NCBI RefSeq assembly: GCF_900100085.1
Contig: NZ_FNEJ01000006.1
Location: 124,001 to 188,000 of the forward strand
Origin: Salipiger marinus
GTDB lineage: Bacteria; Pseudomonadota; Alphaproteobacteria; Rhodobacterales; Rhodobacteraceae
DNA length: 64,000 nt
Reading direction: 5' to 3'
Positions 8,953-16,809 of this stretch are shown piece after piece. The position numbers were made by a program, and so were the translations under genes. Positions within the stretch are counted from its first letter, which is position 1. Each line of letters starts with the position of its first letter. The notes beneath the pieces were generated by a model that saw nothing but the letters and a program-made list of their open reading frames with translations, ran no database searches and was not told the origin of the DNA.

Positions 8953-9194
8953 CAGAGCCCCTCGACCGGAGTCACCCCCGACGGTTCGCCCTTGGCGTCC
9001 AGCGTGATGGCGGCGACCTTTTCCTCGGCCTCCTTCAGCTTGTCCTCGCAGCGTTTGCGCAGATCGCTGCCGCGCTGATAAAGGCGGATGGATTCGTCCA
9101 GCGGCACCTCGCCGCGTTCCAGCTGGGTCACCACCTGTTCCAGTTCGGCCATCGCCTGTTCAAAGCTCATGTCCGCGACGGGGGTATCAGTCAT
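8952..9194 (-). CDS. xseB: Exodeoxyribonuclease VII small subunit
   Basis: An 80-residue protein with the whole XseB pattern: SFEQAMAELEQVVTQLERGEVPLDESIRLYQRGSDL then a short helix with CEDKLKEAE. XseB binds several-fold to XseA to form a nuclease that trims single-stranded DNA. The stop of the deacetylase-like gene overlaps this ATG by 4 bases and its own stop overlaps the ispA start, so all three are tightly coupled. xseA is not in the window. Confidence 0.95.
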   Translation of the reverse strand: MTDTPVADMSFEQAMAELEQVVTQLERGEVPLDESIRLYQRGSDLRKRCEDKLKEAEEKVAAITLDAKGEPSGVTPVEGL

Positions 9195-10117
9195 CTGCCT
9201 GCCTCGATCAGTTCCATCACATGCACCCGGGCGCTGTCCGCCAGAGCCGCCAGATCATAGCCGCCTTCCAGCACGGAGACCACCCGCCCCCGCGCCGTGC
9301 GTGCCGCAATCTCGCAGAGCCGCTGGGTGAGCCAGCCAAAATCCTCGGTCTGCCAGTTCAGCTCTGCCAAGGGATCGTCGGCATGGGCGTCAAACCCCGC
9401 CGACAGGATCAGCAGGCGCGGCGCAAACGCCTCCAGCCGGGGGAAGACCTGCGCCTCATAGGCGGCGCGCATCTCGGCGCCGGTGCTGCCGGGGGGCAGC
9501 GGGACATTCAGGATCGTGTCCTGCGCGCCGCGTTCGGACGGAGCGCCGCTGCCGGGCCAGAGCGGCATCTGCTGCGAGGTGATGACCAGCGCGCGCGGTT
9601 CGTCCCAGAGCAGCGCCTGCGTGCCATTGCCGTGATGCACGTCAAAATCGACGATGGCGACCCGGTCGAGCCCGTGATGGTCCAGCGCATGTTTGGCGGC
9701 GAGCGCGGCATTGCCGAAGATGCAGAAGCCCATGGGGGTTTCCGCCTCGGCATGGTGGCCGGGCGGGCGGGTGGCGCAGAAGGCATTGGCGAATTCCCCC
9801 GCGATCACGCCATCGACGGCGCGGAGCGCGGCGCCCACCCCGCGCCGGGCGGCGCGGACCGACCCCGGCGACAGCCATGTGTCGGCATCCAGCTGCGCAT
9901 GGCCCCGCGCCGGTTCGGCGCGCGCCAGCCGGTCCAGATAGCGCTGGGGATGCAGTCGCAGCAGATCGGCATCGCCCGCCTCGGGGGCGGCCAGCCGCAG
10001 CAGGTCCAGCGTCGCCAGCGCCTCCTGCACATGCCGCAGCCGCGCCACCTGTTCGGGATGGCCGGCGGGCGTCACATGCGCGAGGCAGTCGGCATGGGTG
10101 ATCAGCGCGGTGGTCAT
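9191..10117 (-). CDS. Histone-deacetylase family (acetoin/acetylpolyamine) hydrolase
   Basis: A 308-residue zinc hydrolase of the arginase/deacetylase superfamily. Visible are GHPEQVARL, CATRPPGHHAE with the paired active-site His, VDFDVHHGNGTQ and LSAGFDAHADDPL with the zinc-binding Asp/His/Asp, and VLEGGYDLAAL. The family deacetylates acetyl-lysines, acetylpolyamines or related amides. In bacteria the substrate is usually unknown. It opens the operon with xseB, ispA and dxs (4-base overlap with xseB), and GGAGG precedes its ATG. Why a deacetylase sits with isoprenoid genes is not known. Confidence 0.92.
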   Translation of the reverse strand: MTTALITHADCLAHVTPAGHPEQVARLRHVQEALATLDLLRLAAPEAGDADLLRLHPQRYLDRLARAEPARGHAQLDADTWLSPGSVRAARRGVGAALRAVDGVIAGEFANAFCATRPPGHHAEAETPMGFCIFGNAALAAKHALDHHGLDRVAIVDFDVHHGNGTQALLWDEPRALVITSQQMPLWPGSGAPSERGAQDTILNVPLPPGSTGAEMRAAYEAQVFPRLEAFAPRLLILSAGFDAHADDPLAELNWQTEDFGWLTQRLCEIAARTARGRVVSVLEGGYDLAALADSARVHVMELIEAGR

Positions 10118-10254
10118 GTGTGGCCCTCCTCCGGTTGCGCCAGCGCAGGCAGATGACCCCGGCGCGCGGGATCCGGCAAGCCCTTAGCCACAGATATGGC
10201 GCGGAACGGGCTGCAGAAAACCGCGCCGCCGCGGAAAATTGCACGAGGTGGCGG

Positions 10255-10956
10255 TCAGTCCGGGGCCAGCATGTAGCCCGCGCCGCGCACCGTCTGCAGG
10301 TAGCGCGGCTGTTTCGGATCCGCCTCGATCTTGCGGCGCAGGCGGGTGATCTGCACGTCCACCGCGCGTTCCTGTGCCTGTCCGCGGTCGCGGCCCAGCT
10401 CCTCCACCAGCTTGGTGCGCGACAGCGCCTCGCCGGGACGGGCGGAGAAAATCCGCATCAGCTGGCTTTCGGTGGCGGTCAGCCGCACCAGATCGCCGCC
10501 TTTCCACATCTCGCCGCGTTCGATGTCATAGCGGATCGGCCCCAGCGTCAGCAGCTTGGGCTGCGTCGCGTCGGAGGGCGCCTCAGGCATCCGGCGCAGG
10601 ATCGCATTGATGCGCAGCAGCAGTTCCTTTGGCTCGAAGGGTTTGGACAGATAGTCATCCGCCCCCGCCTCCAGCCCCTTGATGCGGTCCTCGGTCTCGC
10701 CGCGTGCGGTCAGCAGCAGCACCGGCATCCGGCCCGACTGACGGATGAAGCGGGTCAGGCTGATGCCATCCTCGCCGGGCATCATCACGTCCAGCACCAC
10801 CATGTCGAAATCAAGCCCGGCCATCAACCGCCTTGCATGGGCGGCCTCGCGGGCGGCGGTGACCATAAAGCCGTGGCGGATCAGGAACTTCTGCAGCAGC
10901 CCCCGGATCCGTTCATCATCATCAACGATCAGCAGGTGGATGTCCGGATCGCTCAT
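10255..10956 (-). CDS. petR: OmpR-family response regulator, PetR-like
   Basis: A 233-residue two-domain regulator. The receiver has the acidic pocket (VDDDERI), the phospho-acceptor Asp in VVLDVMMPGEDG and the Lys in YLSKPF. The C-terminal winged helix ends in VRGAGYMLAPD. The start overlaps the MarR gene by 4 bases. In Rhodobacter capsulatus a MarR-like gene (petP) and an OmpR-type gene (petR) form a pair upstream of the cytochrome bc1 genes and are needed for growth. The order and families here match, so I use the name, but petABC is not adjacent and the partner kinase is not seen. Confidence 0.75.
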   Translation of the reverse strand: MSDPDIHLLIVDDDERIRGLLQKFLIRHGFMVTAAREAAHARRLMAGLDFDMVVLDVMMPGEDGISLTRFIRQSGRMPVLLLTARGETEDRIKGLEAGADDYLSKPFEPKELLLRINAILRRMPEAPSDATQPKLLTLGPIRYDIERGEMWKGGDLVRLTATESQLMRIFSARPGEALSRTKLVEELGRDRGQAQERAVDVQITRLRRKIEADPKQPRYLQTVRGAGYMLAPD

Positions 10957-11462
10957 GTCCGGTTCTCCCGCAGCCGCAGATACTGCCGGTGCATGTCCGG
11001 ATCCATCATCGCCTCCAGCACGCGGCGGAAGCCTGCCACCGCCTCCGGCCCGGCCTGACGGAAGGCGGCGCGCATGCGGGCGCGCTGCGCATCCGACAGC
11101 TGCCGTTCCAGCTGGTCGCCCGCGGGGGTCAGGAACAGATGCCGCTCGCGCTTGTCGGCGCGGCCCACCCGGCTTTCCACCAGACCGTCCTCGACCAGCG
11201 TGCGCAGCACCCGGTTCAGCGACTGCTTGGTGACGCCAAGGATGTTGAGCAGGTTGTTCACCGTGGTGCCGGGGGCGCAGTGGATGAAATGCAGCGCGCG
11301 GTGATGGGCGCGGCCATAGCTCAGCCCCTGCAGGATGCGGTCGGGATCGGCGGTAAAGCCGCGATAGGCAAAAAACATCGCCTCGATCCCCTGCCGAAGC
11401 TGTTCGTCGGTCAGGTAAAGCAGCGCCTCGCCACCCTGTGCCTGCACGCCCGCTTCCGCCAT
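10953..11462 (-). CDS. petP: MarR-family regulator, PetP-like
   Basis: A 169-residue MarR winged-helix protein. The recognition region reads NLLNILGVTKQSLNRVLRTLVEDGLVESRVG followed by a wing with DKRERHLFLTPAG, which is typical of MarR. It is translationally coupled to the response regulator downstream (ATGA overlap). A strong AAGGAGG precedes the ATG at 11462. By analogy with the R. capsulatus petP-petR pair it may control its own operon. Its ligand is unknown. It is divergent from ilvE across 156 bases. Confidence 0.75.
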   Translation of the reverse strand: MAEAGVQAQGGEALLYLTDEQLRQGIEAMFFAYRGFTADPDRILQGLSYGRAHHRALHFIHCAPGTTVNNLLNILGVTKQSLNRVLRTLVEDGLVESRVGRADKRERHLFLTPAGDQLERQLSDAQRARMRAAFRQAGPEAVAGFRRVLEAMMDPDMHRQYLRLRENRT

Positions 11463-11504
11463 CGTCGCCTCCTTCTGCCTGTCCAGCCCGTTTTAAGTCA
11501 GCCT

Positions 11505-11520
11505 TGTTGACATTCCAACA
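11505..11520. promoter_or_regulatory. Candidate MarR-type operator in the petP-ilvE gap
   Basis: TGTTG-ACATTC-CAACA is a perfect 5-bp palindrome centred about 50 bases upstream of petP and 106 bases upstream of ilvE. It contains a TTGACA hexamer on the plus strand. MarR proteins often bind palindromes of this size in their own promoters. The assignment is inferred from position only. Confidence 0.3.
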
Positions 11521-11618
11521 GCAAACTGCTAGCGAGTCTCAGTTTTTGCGCAATATTATGTCCTGAACGGACCTAACTGCCGCAACTTTTGAAAAGAACC
11601 CGAGGAAGGAGAGGGCTC

Positions 11619-12488
11619 ATGGAAGGCGCATACGACAATCGCGACGGCAAGATCTGGATGGATGGCCAGATGGTGGAATGGCGCGACGCGCAGGTGCATG
11701 TGCTGACCCATGCGCTGCACTATGCCAGCTCTGTCTTCGAGGGGGAACGGGCCTATAACGGCAAGATCTTCCTCAGCCACGAGCATTCGAAGCGGCTGCA
11801 TTTCTCGGCGGGCCAGCTGGATTTCGAAATCCCGTGGACGGCGGAAGAAATCGACGCCGCCAAAGATGCCGTGCTGAAGGCCAACGGCTTTACCAACGCC
11901 TATGTGCGCGCGGTGGCGTGGCGCGGCGCGGGTCCGGACATGGGCGTCGCCTCCAAGCGCAACCCGGTGCGGCTGTCGATCGCGGCATGGGAATGGGGCA
12001 ACTATTATGGCGATGCCAAGATGAAGGGCGCCAAGCTCGACATCGCCAAGTGGAAACGTCCCTCCCCCGAAACCGAACCCAGCTTTGCCAAGGCCGCCGG
12101 TCTTTACATGATCTGCACCATGGCCAAGCATGCCGCCGAGGCAAAGGGCTGTTCCGACGCGATGATGTTCGACTATCGCGGCTATGTGGCCGAGGCCACC
12201 GGCGCCAACATCTTCTTCGTGAAGGATGGCGAGGTGCACACCCCCCTGCCCGACTGCTTCCTGAACGGGCTGACCCGGCAGACCGTCATCAAGCTGCTGA
12301 AGGAAAAGGGCGTCACCGTGCATGAGCGCCATATCGAACCCGGCGAGCTGGAAGGCTTTGAACAGTGCTGGCTGACCGGCACCGCGGCAGAGATCACGCC
12401 CGTGGGCCAGATCGGCGATTACACCTTCGACGTTGGCGCGCTGACCCGCGACATTTCGGAAACCTACGAAAAGCTGGTCCGGGCCTGA
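11619..12488 (+). CDS. ilvE: Branched-chain amino acid aminotransferase
   Basis: A 289-residue class IV PLP aminotransferase that moves amino groups between branched-chain amino acids and 2-oxoglutarate. Visible: HALHYASSVFEGERAY near the N-terminus, FAKAAGLYM with the PLP lysine, and GYVAEATGANIFFVKDG. The start at 11619 follows a GGAAGGAGAGGG purine run; an in-frame upstream ATG at 11589 lacks one and adds a non-homologous stretch. It is a single-gene unit ending at a hairpin. Confidence 0.95.
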   Translation: MEGAYDNRDGKIWMDGQMVEWRDAQVHVLTHALHYASSVFEGERAYNGKIFLSHEHSKRLHFSAGQLDFEIPWTAEEIDAAKDAVLKANGFTNAYVRAVAWRGAGPDMGVASKRNPVRLSIAAWEWGNYYGDAKMKGAKLDIAKWKRPSPETEPSFAKAAGLYMICTMAKHAAEAKGCSDAMMFDYRGYVAEATGANIFFVKDGEVHTPLPDCFLNGLTRQTVIKLLKEKGVTVHERHIEPGELEGFEQCWLTGTAAEITPVGQIGDYTFDVGALTRDISETYEKLVRA

Positions 12489-12517
12489 CACCCTGACCCA
12501 CTGAGACCCACTGAACA

Positions 12518-12547
12518 GGCCGGGGCGATTCAGGTTTCGCCCCGGCC
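12518..12547. terminator. Hairpin between convergent ilvE and PAS gene
   Basis: Perfect 11-bp arms GGCCGGGGCGA/TCGCCCCGGCC with an 8-base loop, centred between the two convergent stops. It has no T run but is placed to act on both transcripts. Confidence 0.65.
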
Positions 12548-12557
12548 GCAGCGCCGG

Positions 12558-13808
12558 TCAGGTCATCGCGCGCAGCATTCCGGTATTGGACTGGATCACG
12601 GTGTTCAGTTCCACGATCTTGGCCAGCCGCGCCTCGATCTCGTCCTGCCCCGCATCCAGTTGATCGACGATCCCCGACAGCGAATCCCCCGTGCCGGTCA
12701 GTGCCGCACTTTCGATCTTGCACATCATGCGGGTGGAGCTGAGGCCGGTGACATAGCGTTTCATGTCCAGCACCGACCGACCAAGCCGCATCGCCTCCAT
12801 CTCCACGACCTTGAGCGCCTCCTGCGCAGAGCGCTGGAACATCCGTTCTTCGCCATCCAGCCGGGTCTTGTCATCGGCAAGGTCGCTTGTGTTCTCGCCA
12901 TGACGGGTGTCGTCGTTGAACATCTCGGACATTTCGCCCTGCATGGCCGCCGCGCAGACCAGAAACTGCCCGCGCTGGATGGTTTCGCGCATCCGCACAT
13001 AGGTGCTGTCATCGCCATCGACGAAGCCGCGCACCCATGACGCCATTTCATCCAGCATGGAGCCGTAGTTCACGGAAATGGCGCTGATCGGACCCCCGGC
13101 GTTTTCCAGCCGCGAGGCGAGGATCCGCATGTTCATCGGCACGGTGCGGATCGCCTTGATGATCTCTGTCATCTGGTCGGTCTGCGCCTTGATGTCCGCA
13201 ATGGTGCGCGACATCACCAGAAACCGCTGCTGGCGCTGGTCCAGCTTGACGCCGATGCGCCGCGCCCGCTCCTCCATCTCTGTGGCGATGGCGGCGGCCA
13301 TGAAGCCCTCGTAGCTGGCAAAGCCGTGCTGGGCCAGCCGGTCCAGCAGCATCTGGGCGCTGCGTCCCGCCTGCAGCCCCTGTTCCTTTTCCGCCTGCAG
13401 CATGTCGGCATAGATGCCACGCACCTGCGCGAACAGCTCCGACGACGGTTTCATCCGGACGGAGATATATCCGCCCTCGATCGGCCAGGCCACGGCAAAG
13501 ACCCAGTAGAACCGCCCGTCCTTGGTGCGGTTCTTGACATAGGCGGCGACGTTCTTGCCGTCCTTCAGCCGTTCCCAGTACAGGTGGAACACGCCCTTGG
13601 GCATGTCGGGATGGCGCACGACCTTGTGCGGGGCGCCCTTCAGCTCGTCCCAGGTGAAGCCGGAAACCCGCTGGAAGACGCTGTTGCCTTCCTGAATCAC
13701 CCCGCGTTCATCGGTGCGGGTGAAAAACAGTTCTTTCGCTTCGAAAGGCACCTCGCCCAGCGTGCTGTTCCGGGTCTGTGCCATGAGTTGCGCATCATGC
13801 TGCGTCAT
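12558..13808 (-). CDS. PAS-domain protein with a chemoreceptor-like C-terminal helix region
   Basis: About 416 residues, soluble, with no membrane span. Residues ~15-125 form an Aer-like PAS domain: ELFFTRTDERGVIQEGN, VSGFTWDELKGAPHKVVRHP and the DGRFYWVFAVAWPI strand. PAS domains of this type often hold FAD. The remainder is helical. Its NMRILASRLENAGGPISAIS followed by VNYGSMLDEM resembles a worn version of the chemoreceptor tip (NLLALNAAIEAARAGE...FAVVA). The true conserved tip residues are mostly lost. It may sense redox or energy state and feed a taxis or signalling complex. The start at 13808 is one of three ATGs (13847, 13826, 13808) and is preferred for an upstream GAGG. Confidence 0.7.
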   Translation of the reverse strand: MTQHDAQLMAQTRNSTLGEVPFEAKELFFTRTDERGVIQEGNSVFQRVSGFTWDELKGAPHKVVRHPDMPKGVFHLYWERLKDGKNVAAYVKNRTKDGRFYWVFAVAWPIEGGYISVRMKPSSELFAQVRGIYADMLQAEKEQGLQAGRSAQMLLDRLAQHGFASYEGFMAAAIATEMEERARRIGVKLDQRQQRFLVMSRTIADIKAQTDQMTEIIKAIRTVPMNMRILASRLENAGGPISAISVNYGSMLDEMASWVRGFVDGDDSTYVRMRETIQRGQFLVCAAAMQGEMSEMFNDDTRHGENTSDLADDKTRLDGEERMFQRSAQEALKVVEMEAMRLGRSVLDMKRYVTGLSSTRMMCKIESAALTGTGDSLSGIVDQLDAGQDEIEARLAKIVELNTVIQSNTGMLRAMT

Positions 13809-13891
13809 CGGTGCCTCGACTGCCATATCCCGCGTTCGAGGCACCATGCGCCGAGACCCGTTAGAGAATCGTTTAGACGCGCCGCTTTATG

Positions 13892-15079
13892 TCAGCCCGG
13901 AGACAGGCCGCGCAGCCGTTCGGAGCGGCGGCGCAGCATTTCCACCGTGGCCAGCAGGCAGATGGAAATGGCCACAAGGATGGTCGCGGCGGCAAGGATG
14001 GTGGGCGACAGCTGTTCGCGCAGGCCGGTGAACATCTGCCATGGCAGCGTCTGCAGTTCGGCGGATCCGATGAACAGCACCACCACCACCTCGTCGAAAG
14101 AGGTGATGAAGGCAAAAAGCCCGCCAGAGATCACGCCGGGCAGGATCAGCGGCATCTGCACCCGGAAGAACGTGGTGACGGGATTGGCCCCCATATTCGC
14201 CGCAGCCCGGGTCAGCGAGCGGTCAAAGCCCACCAGCGTGGCGGTCACCGTGATGATGACAAAGGGAATTCCCAGCACCGCATGGGCCAGCACCACGCCC
14301 CAGAGCGTGCCGACGATGTTGATCTTGGAATAGAAGAAATACATCCCCGTGGCCGAGATGATCAGCGGCACGATCATCGGCGAGATCAGGATCGCCATGA
14401 TCGCCCGCCGCCCCGGCACATGCGACTGCGACAGGCCGATCGCGGCCAGCGTGCCCAGCGTCACCGAAATGATCGTGGCCAGCGGCGCGATGATCAGCGA
14501 ATTGCGCACCGCCCGCGTCCATTCCGGGTTGGTCAGGAAATCGACGTAATGCTGCAGGGAATAGCCCGCAGGATCAAAATCCAGCATTTCCGGCGTGAAG
14601 GTAAAGAAGTTCTGCGCGTTGAAGGACAGCGGGATGATGACAAGGATCGGCGTGATCAGGAACACGAAGATGGCGCCACAGATCACCCGGAAGGTGTAGT
14701 GCCACAGCACCTGCCCCGCCGTGAGGTAAGGCACCAGCGGCATGCGGTAGCGGCGCCAGCCGATCCAGTAGACGAACCAGCCGAAGAACCAGCCGAAAAG
14801 CGCGCCAAGAATGGCGCCGGACACGCCGCTCATTGCATAGCCCGCCAGCAGCAGCAGCGCCACAAGCCCCCAGCGCAGCGGACGCTCCAGCGCGGCGGGC
14901 AGGGTCATGGCCGCAAAGCCCAAGGCCGCCAGCAGCAGCGCGCCGCCGAGGATGCCCAAGGGCACCGACCCGTTGGCCGCCCCCACGAACATCCCCGCAA
15001 GCGCGCCCGCGGCGGCCAGAGTGGGCAGGGTGAAAGACAGCGGCTGCTTGGCCGAGGGGGTGAGGATCACGGTGCTCAT
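13892..15079 (-). CDS. ABC transporter permease, PotC-like with extra N-terminal membrane region
   Basis: A 395-residue inner-membrane permease. The last ~270 residues are a PotC/BinB-type permease with the coupling loop EAA-like ...LTRAAANMGANPVTTFFRVQMPLILPG. The first ~110 residues are an unusual extension with about four further hydrophobic segments (LAAAGALAGMFVGAANG, LLLAALGFAAM, GLVALLLLAGYAMSG, LGALFGWFFGWFVYW). Ordinary PotC is about 260 residues. It starts 4 bases after the PotB-like gene and is the last gene of the ATPase-binding protein-permease-permease unit. It should form the transport channel with the gene upstream; the substrate is unproven. Confidence 0.88.
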   Translation of the reverse strand: MSTVILTPSAKQPLSFTLPTLAAAGALAGMFVGAANGSVPLGILGGALLLAALGFAAMTLPAALERPLRWGLVALLLLAGYAMSGVSGAILGALFGWFFGWFVYWIGWRRYRMPLVPYLTAGQVLWHYTFRVICGAIFVFLITPILVIIPLSFNAQNFFTFTPEMLDFDPAGYSLQHYVDFLTNPEWTRAVRNSLIIAPLATIISVTLGTLAAIGLSQSHVPGRRAIMAILISPMIVPLIISATGMYFFYSKINIVGTLWGVVLAHAVLGIPFVIITVTATLVGFDRSLTRAAANMGANPVTTFFRVQMPLILPGVISGGLFAFITSFDEVVVVLFIGSAELQTLPWQMFTGLREQLSPTILAAATILVAISICLLATVEMLRRRSERLRGLSPG

Positions 15080-15083
15080 GTCT

Positions 15084-16718
15084 TTATCCCAGCTTCACGT
15101 TGTCGATGCCCACGATGCGGTCATAGGCCCAGTAGAGCACCAGCACGACCGCCAGCAGGATCGCCCCCAGCGCCGCCGCCAGCCCCCAGTTGAGCGAGGT
15201 GGAGATGTGATAGGCGATGCGGTTGGAAATGAAGGTGCCGGTGGTGCCGCCCACGATTTCCGGCGTGATGTAATAGCCGATGGACAGGATGAACACGAGG
15301 ATGGACCCCGCGCCGATCCCCGGCACCGACTGCGGGAAATAGACCCGCCAGAAGGTGGTCCAGTTGGTGGCCCCCAGCGATTTCGCCGCCCGCACATAAG
15401 AGGGCGGGATGGTCGACATCACCGAATACATCGGCAGGATCATGAAGGGCAGCAGGATATGGGTCATGGCGATGATGGTGCCAAGCTGGTTGTTGATCAT
15501 CGCGAGCCGCGCATCGTCCCCCACCAACCCCAACCAGACCAGCGTGTCATTGATGACCCCCTGCTGCTGCAGCATGATCTTCCACGCCGAGGTGCGCACC
15601 AGCAGCGAGGTCCAGAACGGCAGAAGCACGAGGATCATCAGCAGGTTGGCGCTGCGCGACGGCAGGTTGGACAGAAGATAGGCCACCGGATAGGCCAAGA
15701 GCACGCAGCTGAACGTGATGGCCAGCGACATGAACAGCGTGCGTCCGAACAGCAGCATGTAGATGCGTTCGTTTTCGGGCCGCTTCTCCATCCCCTCCGG
15801 GGTCAGCTGCATGTCCATCGCGTTGAGGAAATAACCCGGCGTGTAATCGGGGGAGTATAGCTTCAGCGTCTGCCAGATCTGCGGCTGCACCCAAGCCTCG
15901 TCAATCTCGGCGAACCCGTCCGTAAAGGGCAGGCGGCTGAATTCGGGGCTGTCCACCAGCGCATCGGCGGCGGCCAGCATCTCGGCCCGGGGGCCGTCAT
16001 AGCCGGACAGATCCGCTGCGGCCAGATCCTGATAAAGCGCGGTATGCACGGCCGACCACGGCTCTTCTTCCAGCGGGCTGTCGCCATCCTCGGTCTGGGT
16101 GAAGCGCGCAAAGGCCGCATAATGTTCGGCGCTGCGCGGCAGCAGGGTCTCTGCCCCCTCGCGCAGCTGGAATCTGGGCATGCGTCCTTCGCCGTCCCAT
16201 GCAGCCTGTTCCGCCAGCCACTCGGGGTCGCCAAAGATCTCGGCCCAGGGTTCGGGCTCGTCCCAGTCGCCGTTCAGATCGGTGAACTGGTCCTGATAAA
16301 GCTCGCCCATATCCTCGAGCCCGCGGCCCGACTTGCGGAAGAGCGAGGAGGCGCCGGTCTGTTCGTAATTCAGCCGCGAGCCCAGCCGGGTATGTTCCTT
16401 GCGCTCTGCGGCCAGAAACAGGTCGTAATAGGCGGCTTCGAACACCGGCTCGTCGGGAACCCCCTGCCCGTCCCAGTCCGCCAGCAGGCGCGCGGTGCGC
16501 GGCATGGTGTTGGACACGATCTGGTTTTCCACCGACCGGAACAGCATGTCGGCGATGGGAGCGATGAAGGTGATCAGCACGAACAGCAGCAGCGGCGCGA
16601 TCAGGGCCAGCGCGCGCATCTTCTGCATCCGCAGCGCGCGGGACAGGCTCTTTTTCAGCGGCGTGCCGTCAGCGGCCAGCATGGGCCCCCGTGATGCGGG
16701 TTGCGTGGCGTCGGTCAT
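15084..16718 (-). CDS. ABC transporter permease, PotB-like with large insert
   Basis: A 544-residue permease, almost twice the usual PotB length. TM1 is ALIAPLLLFVLITFIAPIAD at residues ~35-55. It is followed by an acidic, soluble insert from about residue 60 to 320 (rich in D, E, W and Y), before the remaining five helices of a PotB fold. The EAA coupling loop is YVRAAKSLGATNWTTFWRVYFPQSVPG. The insert should face the periplasm, where it could meet the binding protein. CGGAGACC precedes the ATG. Family certain, insert function unknown. Confidence 0.9.
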   Translation of the reverse strand: MTDATQPASRGPMLAADGTPLKKSLSRALRMQKMRALALIAPLLLFVLITFIAPIADMLFRSVENQIVSNTMPRTARLLADWDGQGVPDEPVFEAAYYDLFLAAERKEHTRLGSRLNYEQTGASSLFRKSGRGLEDMGELYQDQFTDLNGDWDEPEPWAEIFGDPEWLAEQAAWDGEGRMPRFQLREGAETLLPRSAEHYAAFARFTQTEDGDSPLEEEPWSAVHTALYQDLAAADLSGYDGPRAEMLAAADALVDSPEFSRLPFTDGFAEIDEAWVQPQIWQTLKLYSPDYTPGYFLNAMDMQLTPEGMEKRPENERIYMLLFGRTLFMSLAITFSCVLLAYPVAYLLSNLPSRSANLLMILVLLPFWTSLLVRTSAWKIMLQQQGVINDTLVWLGLVGDDARLAMINNQLGTIIAMTHILLPFMILPMYSVMSTIPPSYVRAAKSLGATNWTTFWRVYFPQSVPGIGAGSILVFILSIGYYITPEIVGGTTGTFISNRIAYHISTSLNWGLAAALGAILLAVVLVLYWAYDRIVGIDNVKLG

Positions 16719-16762
16719 CCGGTCTCCGTGCGTTATCGGCGGGCTGCGGGAAAGGGGAGAAA

Positions 16763-16791
16763 GGGATGCGGCGCGGACGGCGCCGCATCCC
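16763..16791 (-). repeat. Strong hairpin between binding-protein and permease genes
   Basis: Perfect 12-bp arms GGGATGCGGCGC/GCGCCGCATCCC with a 5-base loop in the 91-base gap. A stem here, without a T run, commonly protects the abundant binding-protein message from 3' decay or partly terminates transcription before the permeases. Confidence 0.7.
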
Positions 16792-16809
16792 GATCAGCGA
16801 AGGGTCAGA

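Noticed and set aside
6226-9078. A plus-strand open frame of about 950 codons opposite dxs, ispA and xseB
   Set aside because: It is antisense to three certain genes, rich in His, Gln, Gly and Arg as expected from the complement of GC-rich codons, and has no ribosome site or domain.
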